Origin: Marinagarivorans cellulosilyticus
GTDB lineage: Bacteria > Pseudomonadota > Gammaproteobacteria > Pseudomonadales > Cellvibrionaceae
Length of the DNA stretch: 64,000 bases
Reading direction: 5' to 3'
Assembly (NCBI RefSeq): GCF_021655555.1
Contig: NZ_AP023086.1
Span: forward strand, 806,001 to 870,000
Both the position numbers and the translations under genes were made by a program. Shown here one piece after another: positions 13,537 to 23,314 of the stretch. The notes under the pieces are model-generated. The model did no database searches and was not told where the DNA came from. It saw nothing but the letters and a program-made list of their open reading frames with translations. Numbering within the stretch: the first letter of the stretch is position 1; the number at the start of each line of letters is the position of its first letter.

Positions 13537-14223
13537 ATGAAGAAAAAAGTCGAATTACACCCGTCGTGGTTACGCTATTTACAGCCCGAATTCGACAAGC
13601 CCTATATGCAAGGTTTACGGGCTTTTTTACTCGGGGAAAAAAGTGCGGGCCGAAAAATTTACCCTGACGGCAAGCTGATTTTTAACGCGCTAGATAGCAC
13701 GCCGCTGGACGATGTGAAAGTTGTAATCTTGGGGCAAGACCCTTACCACGGCCCTAATCAGGCGCATGGTTTATCGTTTTCGGTTCCTGTTGGCGTTGAC
13801 GTTCCGCCATCGTTGCGGAATATGTATCAAGAGTTAGCAAGCGATGTAGGCTTTGTGCCGCCTGGGCATGGCCATCTGCAGCATTGGGCTGATCAAGGTG
13901 TATTACTATTAAATGCCACCTTAACGGTGGAGGCGCGCAAGGCCGGCTCACACCAAGGCAAAGGTTGGGAGCATTTTACCGATGCCATTATCCATGCGAT
14001 TAATGATCATTGTGATAATGTCGTTTTTTTATTGTGGGGCGGTTACGCGCAGAAAAAAGGGGCTTTTATTGATGGCAATAAGCACTGCGTATTAAAGGCG
14101 CCGCATCCATCGCCGCTTTCGGCTTATCGTGGTTTTTTTGGCTGCCAACACTTTTCTAAAACAAATGCATACCTTGCTGAGCACGACAAGCCTGCTATTA
14201 CTTGGCAGCTGCCTAATCTTTAA
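13537..14223 (+). CDS. ung: Uracil-DNA glycosylase (family 1)
   Basis: Removes uracil from DNA to start base-excision repair. 228 residues, the normal size. The water-activating motif GQDPYH (in VILGQDPYHGPNQAHG) and the DNA-intercalation motif HPSPLSAYRGFFG are intact. GAGG eight bases before the ATG. A single-gene unit after the lysS terminator, convergent with the binding-protein gene at 14240. Confidence 0.97.
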   Translation: MKKKVELHPSWLRYLQPEFDKPYMQGLRAFLLGEKSAGRKIYPDGKLIFNALDSTPLDDVKVVILGQDPYHGPNQAHGLSFSVPVGVDVPPSLRNMYQELASDVGFVPPGHGHLQHWADQGVLLLNATLTVEARKAGSHQGKGWEHFTDAIIHAINDHCDNVVFLLWGGYAQKKGAFIDGNKHCVLKAPHPSPLSAYRGFFGCQHFSKTNAYLAEHDKPAITWQLPNL

Positions 14224-14239
14224 AACTGCCCTTAATTTC

Positions 14240-15220
14240 TTAGTCACTTTTTATCATGATGAACTTCTGCGGGAATTGTTCAAGTAAGTCTTTAAAAGCC
14301 CGATTGTTTTCATCTTGGTTGTATAGGGGGTTTTCTATTGTTATTAGTCGTATTTTTTTGCTGTTTTGTAATATGTCGGCATCGCTAAAAATACTTTTAA
14401 TCAAAGCATTTGCTTCGCCATTTTCGGTGAAACGTTCTAACCCCTTTTTTAATCGCGTGGCGAGTTCGGGTATAGCACTGCTGGTGTTTAGTTGAATGGG
14501 GATGGGGTAGTACAGCATTAAATCATCGAGTGTTGTGATTTTCATGTCTTGTGAGTTGCCTAGCGCGGCGGGGTCGTCTAAAACGCTAAGGGCAATATAA
14601 TCAAAGCGTTTTTTCTCTAACATAGGCAATAAATTATTGGCTAATAACCCCTCTTTGTAAGGTATGTTCTGCGCTTTAAATATCTTTTTCTCGGCCCAGT
14701 TGTGGCCAATTCCAGCATTGAACTCGCGCAAATTATCAAGTGTGCGAATGTCATTAAACTGCTCAATATCTTGTTCCTTGGTTAATAATACCCTCAGGCC
14801 CAATACGCTACTTAAAAATGGGATTTCAATATTTGATATTTTGCGCTGCTTGGCAGGTAGTGCGTGTTGGGTCGAAAAGTAAAGGTGTATTCGAGTGCCG
14901 TGGTCGATCATTCTTTTAATGCGTTCATCGCTGGTCTTAACGGGGTAATGATTGAGTACGTAATCGCCATATTCATCGCGCGTCAGTTCTAACGAGCGCT
15001 CTATTGTTGTTTGCAATATTTTTTGTATGCTAGGAGTGAATGACAAGTTATAGAGGGTGATTTCTGTTGTGGGCGTAGCGGCAGTTGTGGGCGTACCGGC
15101 AATAGCGGTGTTATAGGGTGATACTAGTAAACAGGTGAGGCTCGCCGCGATGCATTTAAAGCGAACCAAGGTTGTATAAACATTAAACGTGCAGATAAAT
15201 GCCAGTGGATTTATTATCAT
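14240..15220 (-). CDS. Secreted periplasmic solute-binding-like protein (ABC family 3 fold)
   Basis: 326 residues from the ATG at 15220, which follows AAGG and gives a plausible N-terminal signal region (CIAASLTCLLVSP, cleavage near AIAG). An upstream in-frame ATG at 15325 would add a charged leader and hide the signal. The mature part has the shape of family-3 substrate-binding/sensor proteins: an initial strand, a middle section with QDIEQFNDIRTLDNLREFNAG and a later FDYIALSVLDDP. Transport partners are absent. It is divergent from a histidine kinase gene 245 bp away, so it may give that kinase its periplasmic input. Ligand unknown. Confidence 0.6.
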   Translation of the reverse strand: MIINPLAFICTFNVYTTLVRFKCIAASLTCLLVSPYNTAIAGTPTTAATPTTEITLYNLSFTPSIQKILQTTIERSLELTRDEYGDYVLNHYPVKTSDERIKRMIDHGTRIHLYFSTQHALPAKQRKISNIEIPFLSSVLGLRVLLTKEQDIEQFNDIRTLDNLREFNAGIGHNWAEKKIFKAQNIPYKEGLLANNLLPMLEKKRFDYIALSVLDDPAALGNSQDMKITTLDDLMLYYPIPIQLNTSSAIPELATRLKKGLERFTENGEANALIKSIFSDADILQNSKKIRLITIENPLYNQDENNRAFKDLLEQFPQKFIMIKSD

Positions 15221-15464
15221 AACCTTATTGTAATAAGTATAAACAAAGACAGTGCGGTCATGTCTGTGGATTCTCGTGCGGTAAAGGTGTATTTCGCGCC
15301 AATCTGGCAGTGTTCTAGTACGCATGTAGTCTTCTCAACTATAGTTTATATTCAAATGGCTGGCGATTAATTGAGCGACCTACCTACCTTAGGCTAGAAA
15401 GGGGCTGCACATGACGGCTACTACAACTATTAGGTGTACTGAGTACTTTGACCGAAACTGATAT

Positions 15465-17018
15465 ATGAATTTCATTACACGTCGACTGCAATACTACCTT
15501 GGTATTATTGTGGTTATTAGTATTGCCCTACCTGCGCTAGTGACGGGCATCATCGTGACGCGCCAAAACTATGAGCGCAGTGTCGATTTTGAGGCCCGTA
15601 TTCGAGCCCAGAATTATGCCGATGTGCTTCAGGGCGGGCTTTCTCTCGCGCTTTGGAATATCTCCCCAGAATTAGCCAAGCCCATTATGGACAGCATCCA
15701 GCTTGATGAAAGCGTACTGGCTATTTATGTCTCGAGTTCCGATGGTGAATCGTTTATTAGCTACCACCGCTGGCCTGTTGAAATCATCGAAAACGAGCGA
15801 AAAAAAATATCAATTGAAACGCCGATCTTTTACCAAGGGCAGGAAATCGGCCGCTTTACCCTTCATTACGGCTTGAAAAAAAGTTTATCTCGGGCCAAAG
15901 AAGAGGCGGTAACATTAATTCAGATGTTGCTCGTTCAAATATTCATTACCTTTATTGCGTTGAATTTGGTATTGAGTCAAAAAGTTTTAAAACCGCTAAA
16001 AAAGCTCAGTGCATCGGCTAAGGGTATTGCCTCTGGCGATTTAAGAACCAAAATCCCTTTTACTGGCGAAGATGAGTTCGGCCAATTGTCCAATCAACTG
16101 GAGGCGATGCGGCGCGCTTTAGAGAAACACGTAACATTGTTAGAATTGCGCGTCGATCAACGCACAAGAGATCAGCAAAAATTAAATGATGCCTTGCAAG
16201 AGTCTGTGGTTCAGGTTCAGCAAGCGCAAAAGCAGCTGGTACAGCAGGAGAAGTTGGCGGCATTAGGTGGTTTGGTCGCTGGTATTGCGCACGAACTTAA
16301 TACGCCCGTGGGCAACGCGCTAACAGTAGCGACAAGCCTGTTAAGCAACACCGGCGCAATAAAAGAAAAAATGACGGGCGGTATGACACGCAGCGCCCTA
16401 GATACTTACATTGGCGATGTTGATGAAGGCGCCAGAATGATAGAACACAACCTTACGCGGGCAGCGGAGCTGGTTGCAGGCTTTAAGCAAACGGCTATAG
16501 ATCAAACAACCGCCAAACGACGAGAATTTAGTTTGCATAAGTTGGTAAGTGAAACCGTACTGACACTAACCCCTAATTTGCGCAGTAAACAGTTTCAAAT
16601 AACAACCGATATACCAGATAATGTGGTGCTTGATAGTTACCCTGGCCCGCTTAGCCAAATAGTGACTAATTTGGTAAATAATGCTGTTCTCCACGGCTTT
16701 GAAGGGCGCGATAACGGTAGTATCCATATCGCTAGTGAGCCTTGTCGTATAAACGGTAAAGAGGGGGTTAAATTAAGCTTGCGTGATGATGGTAAGGGGA
16801 TTCCCGCCGATAATCAGAAAAAAATATTTGATCCGTTTTTTACCACTAAGCTTGGTAAGGGCGGTAACGGTCTAGGTATGCATATTGTCCATAATTTAGT
16901 GACAGGCGCCCTTGGTGGCGATATAGAGCTTGTTTCTGAAGTGGGTGTAGGAACAGAATTTATAATCAGTATTCCTTATGTTGCCCCGGTATTGCAGCAT
17001 GTTGATGGAACGCTCTAG
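15465..17018 (+). CDS. Membrane histidine kinase with HAMP domain
   Basis: 517 residues: TM1 about 11-31, a periplasmic sensor of about 120 residues, TM2 about 150-170, HAMP about 172-225, then a Gln-rich coiled coil (about 235-263). The dimerisation/phospho-acceptor helix has His276 in AGIAHELNTPVGN, and the ATPase has N (VNNAVLHG), G1 (DDGKGIP) and G2 (GGNGLGMHIVHNL) boxes. The response-regulator gene follows after 11 bp, so the two form a two-component pair with a c-di-GMP output. The ATG at 15465 has a poor ribosome site. Confidence 0.9.
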   Translation: MNFITRRLQYYLGIIVVISIALPALVTGIIVTRQNYERSVDFEARIRAQNYADVLQGGLSLALWNISPELAKPIMDSIQLDESVLAIYVSSSDGESFISYHRWPVEIIENERKKISIETPIFYQGQEIGRFTLHYGLKKSLSRAKEEAVTLIQMLLVQIFITFIALNLVLSQKVLKPLKKLSASAKGIASGDLRTKIPFTGEDEFGQLSNQLEAMRRALEKHVTLLELRVDQRTRDQQKLNDALQESVVQVQQAQKQLVQQEKLAALGGLVAGIAHELNTPVGNALTVATSLLSNTGAIKEKMTGGMTRSALDTYIGDVDEGARMIEHNLTRAAELVAGFKQTAIDQTTAKRREFSLHKLVSETVLTLTPNLRSKQFQITTDIPDNVVLDSYPGPLSQIVTNLVNNAVLHGFEGRDNGSIHIASEPCRINGKEGVKLSLRDDGKGIPADNQKKIFDPFFTTKLGKGGNGLGMHIVHNLVTGALGGDIELVSEVGVGTEFIISIPYVAPVLQHVDGTL

Positions 17019-17029
17019 ATGGTGATGTT

Positions 17030-19219
17030 ATGAGTGATGAGGACTTAATGGTTTTTGCGGACGAACCTGAAGAGGTGACGCCCGCTAATGATTCGGTGTG
17101 GAATATATTAATTGTTGATGATGACAAGAATGTTCACACCGCAACAAAGTATGCATTAAAGGATGCGGCAATTCTTGACCAAAAACTTCATTTCTATGAT
17201 GCCTATTCCGCTGCCGAGGCAAAAACGTTTTTGCGAGAACAGCCCGATGTCGCTGTAATTTTGTTGGACGTGGTAATGGAAACGCCCAACGCAGGCTTAG
17301 ATCTAGTCGCGTTTATTCGGCAGGAATTAGGGTTAGAAGATGTACGTATCGTGCTGCGCACAGGCGAGCCTAACCAAGCCCCCGAGATGGCGGTTATTAG
17401 GGATTACGACATCAACGATTACAAGTTGAAGTCTGAAGTTACCCAAAAGAATTTATACGCCTGCCTTACGGCGGCATTGCGTTGCTACGAGCAAATTAAA
17501 ACCATTAAAGAGGGTAAAGAAGCGCTTAATAGTGTATTGGCTATGGGGCGTACATTGTTGTCTTGTGCGAACGAGACTGAATTTCACGATATTGTTTTTG
17601 ATAACGCACTTAAGTTAGGCCATAGCCCTGCGGGAGCAATGCTAGTCGTCGACGAAAATAACGAGCGCGAAGTAACGCATGCCAGCGGCAGCTTTGAAAA
17701 TAATGCGGGTTTATTACTTGATAGTGTTAATGATGAAGCGGCCAAAGCACACATTAACCGTTGCATGACATCGCAGCGCAACGCGATGACCGAAGATGCA
17801 TTTGCCTTGTATTTGGGCTCCGAAACACGCGGCGCGCGCTGTTGTTATATTCATGGTGATAAACAGCGCAACGAAGTCACCGAAGGCATGATGGCTGTAT
17901 TTGCCCGAAATTGTATTATTTCTGGCGATAATATTTTCTTTGTCGAGCGCCTTAAGAATCATGCTTATTGCGATGCCCTTACCGGACTACCTAATCGTAA
18001 TGCTCTAGAACAAGCCATCACTGAAATGCAAAGTGCAAACCCTGACAATAAGCAAGTGTTAGCTATTATTGATATTGACGGCTTTGCCGAACTTAATGTC
18101 GCTTTGGGCCAAAGTTATGGTGATCTCTTATTGCAAGTTGCGGCAGACCGCTTAAAAAATAGATTCAGAGCCCCGTGCTTTTTAGCGCGTATTAGCTCGA
18201 ATGGTTTTGCTTTACTCGGTCCAGAAACCCACATTACGCCAGAATATATCGTAACCCCTTTTAGCGACCCCTTCGAAATTGCTGGGGAGCCTCAGCTGTT
18301 GGGCGTTACCTCTGCTATTGCGCCATTATCAGAGGTGGGCGCTACCGGTGGTGATGTTATTAAGGACGTGAGCATTGTTCTCAAGCAAGCTAAAAAACAT
18401 CATCGTGGCCATGTCGTTAGGTTTGATCGCGCCGTTGTCGATGGTGCAAGAAACCGTTTGGATATCCTGAAAAGGTTGAGAGAAGCGTTTGATCAGCAAG
18501 AACTATTTTTAGTTTTTCAGCCTAAACTCAGTTTGCAAAGTGGACGTATTGTAGGGCTAGAGGCGTTGTTGCGCTGGCGTACTAAACAGGGTGAGTTTAT
18601 ATCGCCCGCAGACTTTATCCCTTTAGCTGAGCAATCGGGTTTGATTATTCGATTGGGCGAATGGGTTTTGCGCAACGCGATTGAACAGCTGATTGCCTTG
18701 CGCGACAAAGGCTATAAAGATGTGCATATGGCGGTTAACCTATCGGTTGCGCAGCTGCAGCACCCAGATATTCTCCATATGCTGACGCGTGTGATGGGAG
18801 AGTTTGATGTGCCCTCACATTTTATTGAATTAGAAATTACCGAATCCATTGCTATGGGAGATATTGTCGGTAATATTGCTACTTTAAATCGCATTAAAAG
18901 CATGGGCTTTAAATTGGCGATGGACGATTTTGGTACAGGCTTTTCTTCGTTGAATTACTTACAGCAAATGCCAATAGACTGTTTAAAAATCGACCGAGCA
19001 TTTGTGCAAACCTCTAATTCAAAAAGTGGCTCTGAAATTGTTGAGATGATTATTCAGTTGTCGAAAACATTAGGGCTTAAAGTCGTCGCAGAAGGGGTTG
19101 AAGAATTAGAACAAGCAGAATTATTAAAGTCTTTGCAATGTGACGAGGTGCAAGGCTTTTATTTTGCTAGGCCTATGCCGCAGAAAGATTTATATGACTG
19201 GCTAGATAAGCATCAATAA
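17030..19219 (+). CDS. Response regulator: REC, degenerate GGDEF, EAL phosphodiesterase
   Basis: 729 residues. REC domain about 25-150 with acidic pair D30/D31 and phospho-acceptor Asp80 (VILLDVVME). A middle sensor-like region about 160-310 resembles DUF3369 proteins. The GGDEF domain about 320-470 has SSNGF in place of GGDEF (ARISSNGFALLG), so no cyclase activity is expected. The EAL domain about 480-729 is complete: EALLRW, ELEITES, DDFGTGFSSLNYL, KIDRAF and AEGVE. It should degrade cyclic di-GMP when activated by the preceding kinase. The degenerate GGDEF may bind GTP as an allosteric site, as in other hybrids (inference). Confidence 0.9.
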   Translation: MSDEDLMVFADEPEEVTPANDSVWNILIVDDDKNVHTATKYALKDAAILDQKLHFYDAYSAAEAKTFLREQPDVAVILLDVVMETPNAGLDLVAFIRQELGLEDVRIVLRTGEPNQAPEMAVIRDYDINDYKLKSEVTQKNLYACLTAALRCYEQIKTIKEGKEALNSVLAMGRTLLSCANETEFHDIVFDNALKLGHSPAGAMLVVDENNEREVTHASGSFENNAGLLLDSVNDEAAKAHINRCMTSQRNAMTEDAFALYLGSETRGARCCYIHGDKQRNEVTEGMMAVFARNCIISGDNIFFVERLKNHAYCDALTGLPNRNALEQAITEMQSANPDNKQVLAIIDIDGFAELNVALGQSYGDLLLQVAADRLKNRFRAPCFLARISSNGFALLGPETHITPEYIVTPFSDPFEIAGEPQLLGVTSAIAPLSEVGATGGDVIKDVSIVLKQAKKHHRGHVVRFDRAVVDGARNRLDILKRLREAFDQQELFLVFQPKLSLQSGRIVGLEALLRWRTKQGEFISPADFIPLAEQSGLIIRLGEWVLRNAIEQLIALRDKGYKDVHMAVNLSVAQLQHPDILHMLTRVMGEFDVPSHFIELEITESIAMGDIVGNIATLNRIKSMGFKLAMDDFGTGFSSLNYLQQMPIDCLKIDRAFVQTSNSKSGSEIVEMIIQLSKTLGLKVVAEGVEELEQAELLKSLQCDEVQGFYFARPMPQKDLYDWLDKHQ

Positions 19220-19249
19220 TTCGAGAACTTGTGTAGGGTGGCGGTGCGA

Positions 19250-19858
19250 TTAAGGTTTTTTGCAGTGCGCTCGGCCCGCTGTTTTTTGCACGACTTCTTT
19301 GCTGAATGTTGCTGCTGAGCTGCTGGCTAGCTCAATGGTCAAACTCACAGTATCACTGTAGTTTTGCTCAATTATGGTGCCTTGGTACAAGCTTAAAAAA
19401 TGTCGGATGTGGGGTTCGTCTTCGTAAGGGGCTATAACAATAATGCGTTGCATAGGGACGACATCAACCCATTGTGCTTCGTCCAGCGCTTTTGATACAG
19501 CTTGACCGTATGCGCGGACTAAGCCACCAGCCCCAAGTTTTATCCCGCCAAAATAACGTACAACTACGGCGCAGCAGTCTCCTGCGCCGCGCTGTGTAAG
19601 TACATGAAGCATGGGTTTGCCGGCTGTGCCAGAGGGCTCGCCATCGTCATTAAAGGCCGCTGTAAGCGGTTGTTGAGGGTTGCCAATAAGGTAGGCCCAG
19701 CAGTAATGGCGGGCATCGGGGTATTTCATTTTTAGTGTATCTAGGTGTTCTAGCGCGGCTTCGCGATTGGTCACTGGGAAAATAAATGCTATAAACTCGC
19801 TGCGTTTTTCTTCATAGTGAAATTGGCTGGGCGCTGCAATGGTTTGATAAGTGCTCAT
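19250..19858 (-). CDS. yigZ: YigZ/IMPACT family protein
   Basis: 202 residues of the UPF0029/IMPACT family. The N-terminal catalytic-like domain contains RSEFIAFIFPV and DARHYCWAYLIG, then DDGEPSGTAGKPML and VVRYFGGIKLGAGGLVRAYG, all family signatures; the C-terminal about 65 residues form the ferredoxin-like second domain. YigZ is a soluble cytosolic protein whose biochemical role in bacteria is poorly defined. Single gene, convergent with the EAL regulator. Confidence 0.9.
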   Translation of the reverse strand: MSTYQTIAAPSQFHYEEKRSEFIAFIFPVTNREAALEHLDTLKMKYPDARHYCWAYLIGNPQQPLTAAFNDDGEPSGTAGKPMLHVLTQRGAGDCCAVVVRYFGGIKLGAGGLVRAYGQAVSKALDEAQWVDVVPMQRIIVIAPYEDEPHIRHFLSLYQGTIIEQNYSDTVSLTIELASSSAATFSKEVVQKTAGRAHCKKP

Positions 19859-20097
19859 GTATTGGTATTTATTGGCTTGTTTTTAGGGAAGGTGCGCTAG
19901 CGGGTCAGCTGCGGCTGTGATCATAGCGGGTTACAGGTATGCAGGCCATCTGACTTGGTGAACTATTTACCACTTCGTTGTCTTAGGCGCGTTGTATATT
20001 TTATGTAGGCATTGGCTCGCTTGCGCCACAATAATAAAGGGCATTAATAAAAGCCACTTCTAAATGCTATTTCCGAATTGGGCTGAATAGTTACATC

Positions 20098-20784
20098 ATG
20101 ATAGAACTTAATAATGTCCATAAATATTATGGCGAAAAATCTAGCCGTTTACATGTTCTTAAGGGAATTAAAGCCCGCGTAGAGACTGGTGAAATGGTAT
20201 CCATTATGGGGTCCTCTGGGTCGGGTAAATCAACCTTGTTGAACATCCTTGGCTTGCTTGATACCTATGATGAAGGCTCGTATAAGCTGGGAGATGTGAC
20301 TATTTCGGCCAAGCTCCCTGAGGTCAAAGCCGCGCAATTGCGCAATCAATTTATTGGCTTTGTTTTTCAGTCTTTTAATTTGCTGCCGTTTAAAAATGCG
20401 ACTGAAAATGTAGCCTTGCCGCTGTATTACCAAAAAGTTAGCCGTAAAGAGCGCAACCGGCGAGCAAACGCGTTGCTGGAGATGGTGGGGCTTGGTGATC
20501 GTGCAGGGCATATGCCCAATGAAATGTCCGGCGGGCAAAAACAGCGTGTCGCGATTGCGCGTGCATTAATTACCGACCCTAAAATTATACTGGCAGATGA
20601 GCCTACAGGGGCATTAGACAGTTCAACGACGAACGACATTATGGCCGTTTTTAAAGAGGTACACAGTACGGGTAAGACTATCGTCATTGTTACCCACGAG
20701 CACGATATTGCCGAGCAAACCGAGCGGCTTATTTGGTTGAAAGATGGTCGCGTAGAAGATGCCAATCTTAAAGTGCAAGGCTAA
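20098..20784 (+). CDS. ABC transporter ATP-binding protein (MacB/LolD type)
   Basis: 228-residue ATPase with Walker A GSSGSGKST (about 39-47), Q-loop in FVFQSFNLLPF, signature MSGGQKQRVAIARAL and Walker B KIILADEPTGALD. The family powers FtsX-fold permeases in lipoprotein release and MacB-type export. First gene of a four-gene operon (2-bp gaps to the two permeases, then an adaptor). Confidence 0.92.
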   Translation: MIELNNVHKYYGEKSSRLHVLKGIKARVETGEMVSIMGSSGSGKSTLLNILGLLDTYDEGSYKLGDVTISAKLPEVKAAQLRNQFIGFVFQSFNLLPFKNATENVALPLYYQKVSRKERNRRANALLEMVGLGDRAGHMPNEMSGGQKQRVAIARALITDPKIILADEPTGALDSSTTNDIMAVFKEVHSTGKTIVIVTHEHDIAEQTERLIWLKDGRVEDANLKVQG

Positions 20785-20786
20785 TC

Positions 20787-22046
20787 ATGAGCTGGGATGC
20801 ACTACAAGAAATACTCTTTACCTTAAAACAAAATAGCTTAAGAACCTTTCTTACCGGTTTTGGCGTGTTTTGGGGCATCTTTATGTTGGTGTTGTTACTC
20901 GGCGCCGGTGAAGGGTTAAAGCATGGCATGGAAGAAAGCTTCAGTAGTGATGTGCGTAATTCCATGTGGATTAATGCCTGGAAGACATCTGTACCTTATA
21001 AGGGGCTTGCCCACGGGCGTAGTATTCAGCTTACCGAAGATGACGTTGGCGCTTTGAGAAAGGGTGTGCCAGAAATAGAAATGATTGCAGCCGAGCAAGC
21101 GATGGGGTCTGTATGGCGTGGCGATATTTATATTACCTATAAACAAAAGTCAGGTAACTTTTCTGTTTTTGGAGTGGGCGACGGATACTTTAAAATTAAA
21201 AAATTCCAAGATTATTATCACGGCCGGCGCTTAAATGATTTTGATGAAGAGGAATCACGCAAGGTCGTGGTTATTGGTACTCGCGTAGCTGAGCGACTAT
21301 TTGATCCAGGCATTAACCCTGTTGGCCTTCAAATAGCCATTAATGGCGTCAGCGTTAAAATTGTAGGTGTGTTTTACGATTCTGGCTGGGAAGGCCGGAT
21401 GAGCGAGCGTATTTACATGCCGCTAGCGGCATACCAAAAGACTTTTGGCCGAGGTAAAGATATCGGCGTTATTGGTTTGTACCCTAAAGCGGGTAGTGAT
21501 AACAACGTTATTGCTGAAAAAGTGCTTAAAATCTTAAAAGAGCGCCATCACGTCGCCCCTTCAGATACCTCTGCTATTCGACTTTTTGATTTAGCAAAAC
21601 AAAGTGCAGATGTGAATAATACATTCAGTGCAATTAGTTTATTTATTTGGTTTGTCGGTTTGGGAACGCTAATGGCGGGCATTGTCGGTATCAGCAATAT
21701 TATGATTATCTCTGTGAAAGAGAGAACGCGTGAAATTGGTATTCGCAAAGCACTAGGCGCTCCACCAGGAGAAATCATCCGCACAATTATGAGTGAGTCG
21801 CTACTGGTGACCATTTTTGCGGGGTATATCGGCTTAGTATTCTCCGTCGGGTTGTTGGAGTTATTTAATCTGTTTGTGCAGAAAGCCGGCGCCAGTATGC
21901 CGTATTTTTCGCGGCCAGAGGTGGATATTAGTGTTGCGTTAGTCGCACTTTTTATTTTAGTCGCTGTTGGTGCTGTTGCAGGTATTATTCCCGCGTGGCA
22001 TGCCGCTCGAGTTTCACCGATTGAAGCCATGCGGGAAGAGAGCTAG
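20787..22046 (+). CDS. MacB-like ABC permease 1 (FtsX family)
   Basis: 419 residues: one N-terminal TM (about 18-40, ending LVLLLGAGEGLK), a periplasmic MacB core domain (about 45-270), and three C-terminal TMs with the FtsX signature TREIGIRKALGAPPGEIIRTI. The VRNSMWINAW stretch at the start of the periplasmic domain is typical. Two different permeases encoded in tandem suggest a heterodimeric exporter rather than the MacB homodimer. Substrate unknown; peptides or lipids are possible. Confidence 0.88.
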   Translation: MSWDALQEILFTLKQNSLRTFLTGFGVFWGIFMLVLLLGAGEGLKHGMEESFSSDVRNSMWINAWKTSVPYKGLAHGRSIQLTEDDVGALRKGVPEIEMIAAEQAMGSVWRGDIYITYKQKSGNFSVFGVGDGYFKIKKFQDYYHGRRLNDFDEEESRKVVVIGTRVAERLFDPGINPVGLQIAINGVSVKIVGVFYDSGWEGRMSERIYMPLAAYQKTFGRGKDIGVIGLYPKAGSDNNVIAEKVLKILKERHHVAPSDTSAIRLFDLAKQSADVNNTFSAISLFIWFVGLGTLMAGIVGISNIMIISVKERTREIGIRKALGAPPGEIIRTIMSESLLVTIFAGYIGLVFSVGLLELFNLFVQKAGASMPYFSRPEVDISVALVALFILVAVGAVAGIIPAWHAARVSPIEAMREES

Positions 22047-22048
22047 CT

Positions 22049-23305
22049 ATGTTGGATCTTGATCGCTGGCAAGAAATTGCACACACGTTAGGGCGCCACA
22101 AGCTGCGCACCACACTTACTGCCTTCGGTGTTTTCTGGGGGATTTTTATGCTTGTCCTTTTATTGGGGGCAGGCAATAGCTTAAAACAAGATGCGCTGAG
22201 TCGTTTTGGCGCTAGCACAAATACCATTTACCTTTGGGCCGGGCGCCCCACACAATTGCCTTATCAAGGGTTTGCTAAGGGACGTCGGGTTGGTTTAAAT
22301 ATTAGCGATCGCGATTATCTTCGGCAGAATTTGCACGGTGCTGAACTCGTCCTAGAGCAAAACCAATTAGGCGGCTGGCAGGCAGACCAATACATTGTGC
22401 GCAACGGTAAAAGTGGGTCTTATCAAACAACAGGTGCACACGCCGAAACAGCCTTGCTAGAGGGCTTTGTTGCCATTAAAGGGCGTTTTTTGAATGTGTT
22501 GGATTACACCGAGCGCCGTAAAGTTGCAGTGATTGGTGATGAGGTTTATAGCGATCTATTTGATAAAGATGAAGATCCCATTGGGCAAAGCTTAGAAATT
22601 GGCGGCTTATATTTTAAAATTGTAGGCGTGTTTGCTCCAAGTATTCCCAGTGAAAATACCCGTCGAGATTCACAAAGCATCCGCATTCCTAATAGTACAT
22701 TGCGTCACGCATTTAACCAGCTGGGCTGGATTGGCAGTATGCGTATTAAGCCCAAAGAGGGCGTCTCTGCCATTGCGTTGGAGCAACAGGCGTTAAGCTT
22801 GTTAAAGGAACTGCACCATATTCACCCCGATGAAAAGGCAGCGATAGGGCATTACAATTCTGAAAAAGATTATTTGAAAGTTATGTCGTTGTTTACTGGG
22901 CTGCAGGCATTCAGTTGGTTTGTGGCTATTGGCACGTTGTTAGCGGGCGTTATTGGTGTTGGTAATATCATGTTGATTGTCGTTAAAGAGCGCACCCGTG
23001 AAATAGGTTTAAGGAAGGCCCTTGGGGCTACGCGCTGGTCTGTTCTGAGTTTAATTATTCAAGAGGCTCTGGTGATTACAACACTGGCAGGCTATACCGG
23101 CTTAGTTGCTGGTGTTGCTATGCTCGAATTATTTTCAAGTATTATTGAGGCCGGTGGTATTCCAGGTTTTGGTGTACCGTCTATCGATTTTTCTACGGCG
23201 TTATCGGCGTTGGCAATTTTAGTTTTTTCGGGTTTGCTTGCAGCATGGTTACCTGCGCGCAAAGCGGCTGCAGTAAACCCTATTACCGCACTACAGGATG
23301 ATTAA
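22049..23305 (+). CDS. MacB-like ABC permease 2 (FtsX family)
   Basis: 418 residues and clearly paralogous to the preceding permease: the N-terminal TM ends FGVFWGIFMLVLLLGAG in both, the periplasmic MacB core follows, and the C-terminal TM bundle has TREIGLRKALGATRWSVLSLI. Begins 2 bp after permease 1 stops. The pair probably arose by local duplication. Confidence 0.88.
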   Translation: MLDLDRWQEIAHTLGRHKLRTTLTAFGVFWGIFMLVLLLGAGNSLKQDALSRFGASTNTIYLWAGRPTQLPYQGFAKGRRVGLNISDRDYLRQNLHGAELVLEQNQLGGWQADQYIVRNGKSGSYQTTGAHAETALLEGFVAIKGRFLNVLDYTERRKVAVIGDEVYSDLFDKDEDPIGQSLEIGGLYFKIVGVFAPSIPSENTRRDSQSIRIPNSTLRHAFNQLGWIGSMRIKPKEGVSAIALEQQALSLLKELHHIHPDEKAAIGHYNSEKDYLKVMSLFTGLQAFSWFVAIGTLLAGVIGVGNIMLIVVKERTREIGLRKALGATRWSVLSLIIQEALVITTLAGYTGLVAGVAMLELFSSIIEAGGIPGFGVPSIDFSTALSALAILVFSGLLAAWLPARKAAAVNPITALQDD

Positions 23306-23314
23306 GAGGCAACT

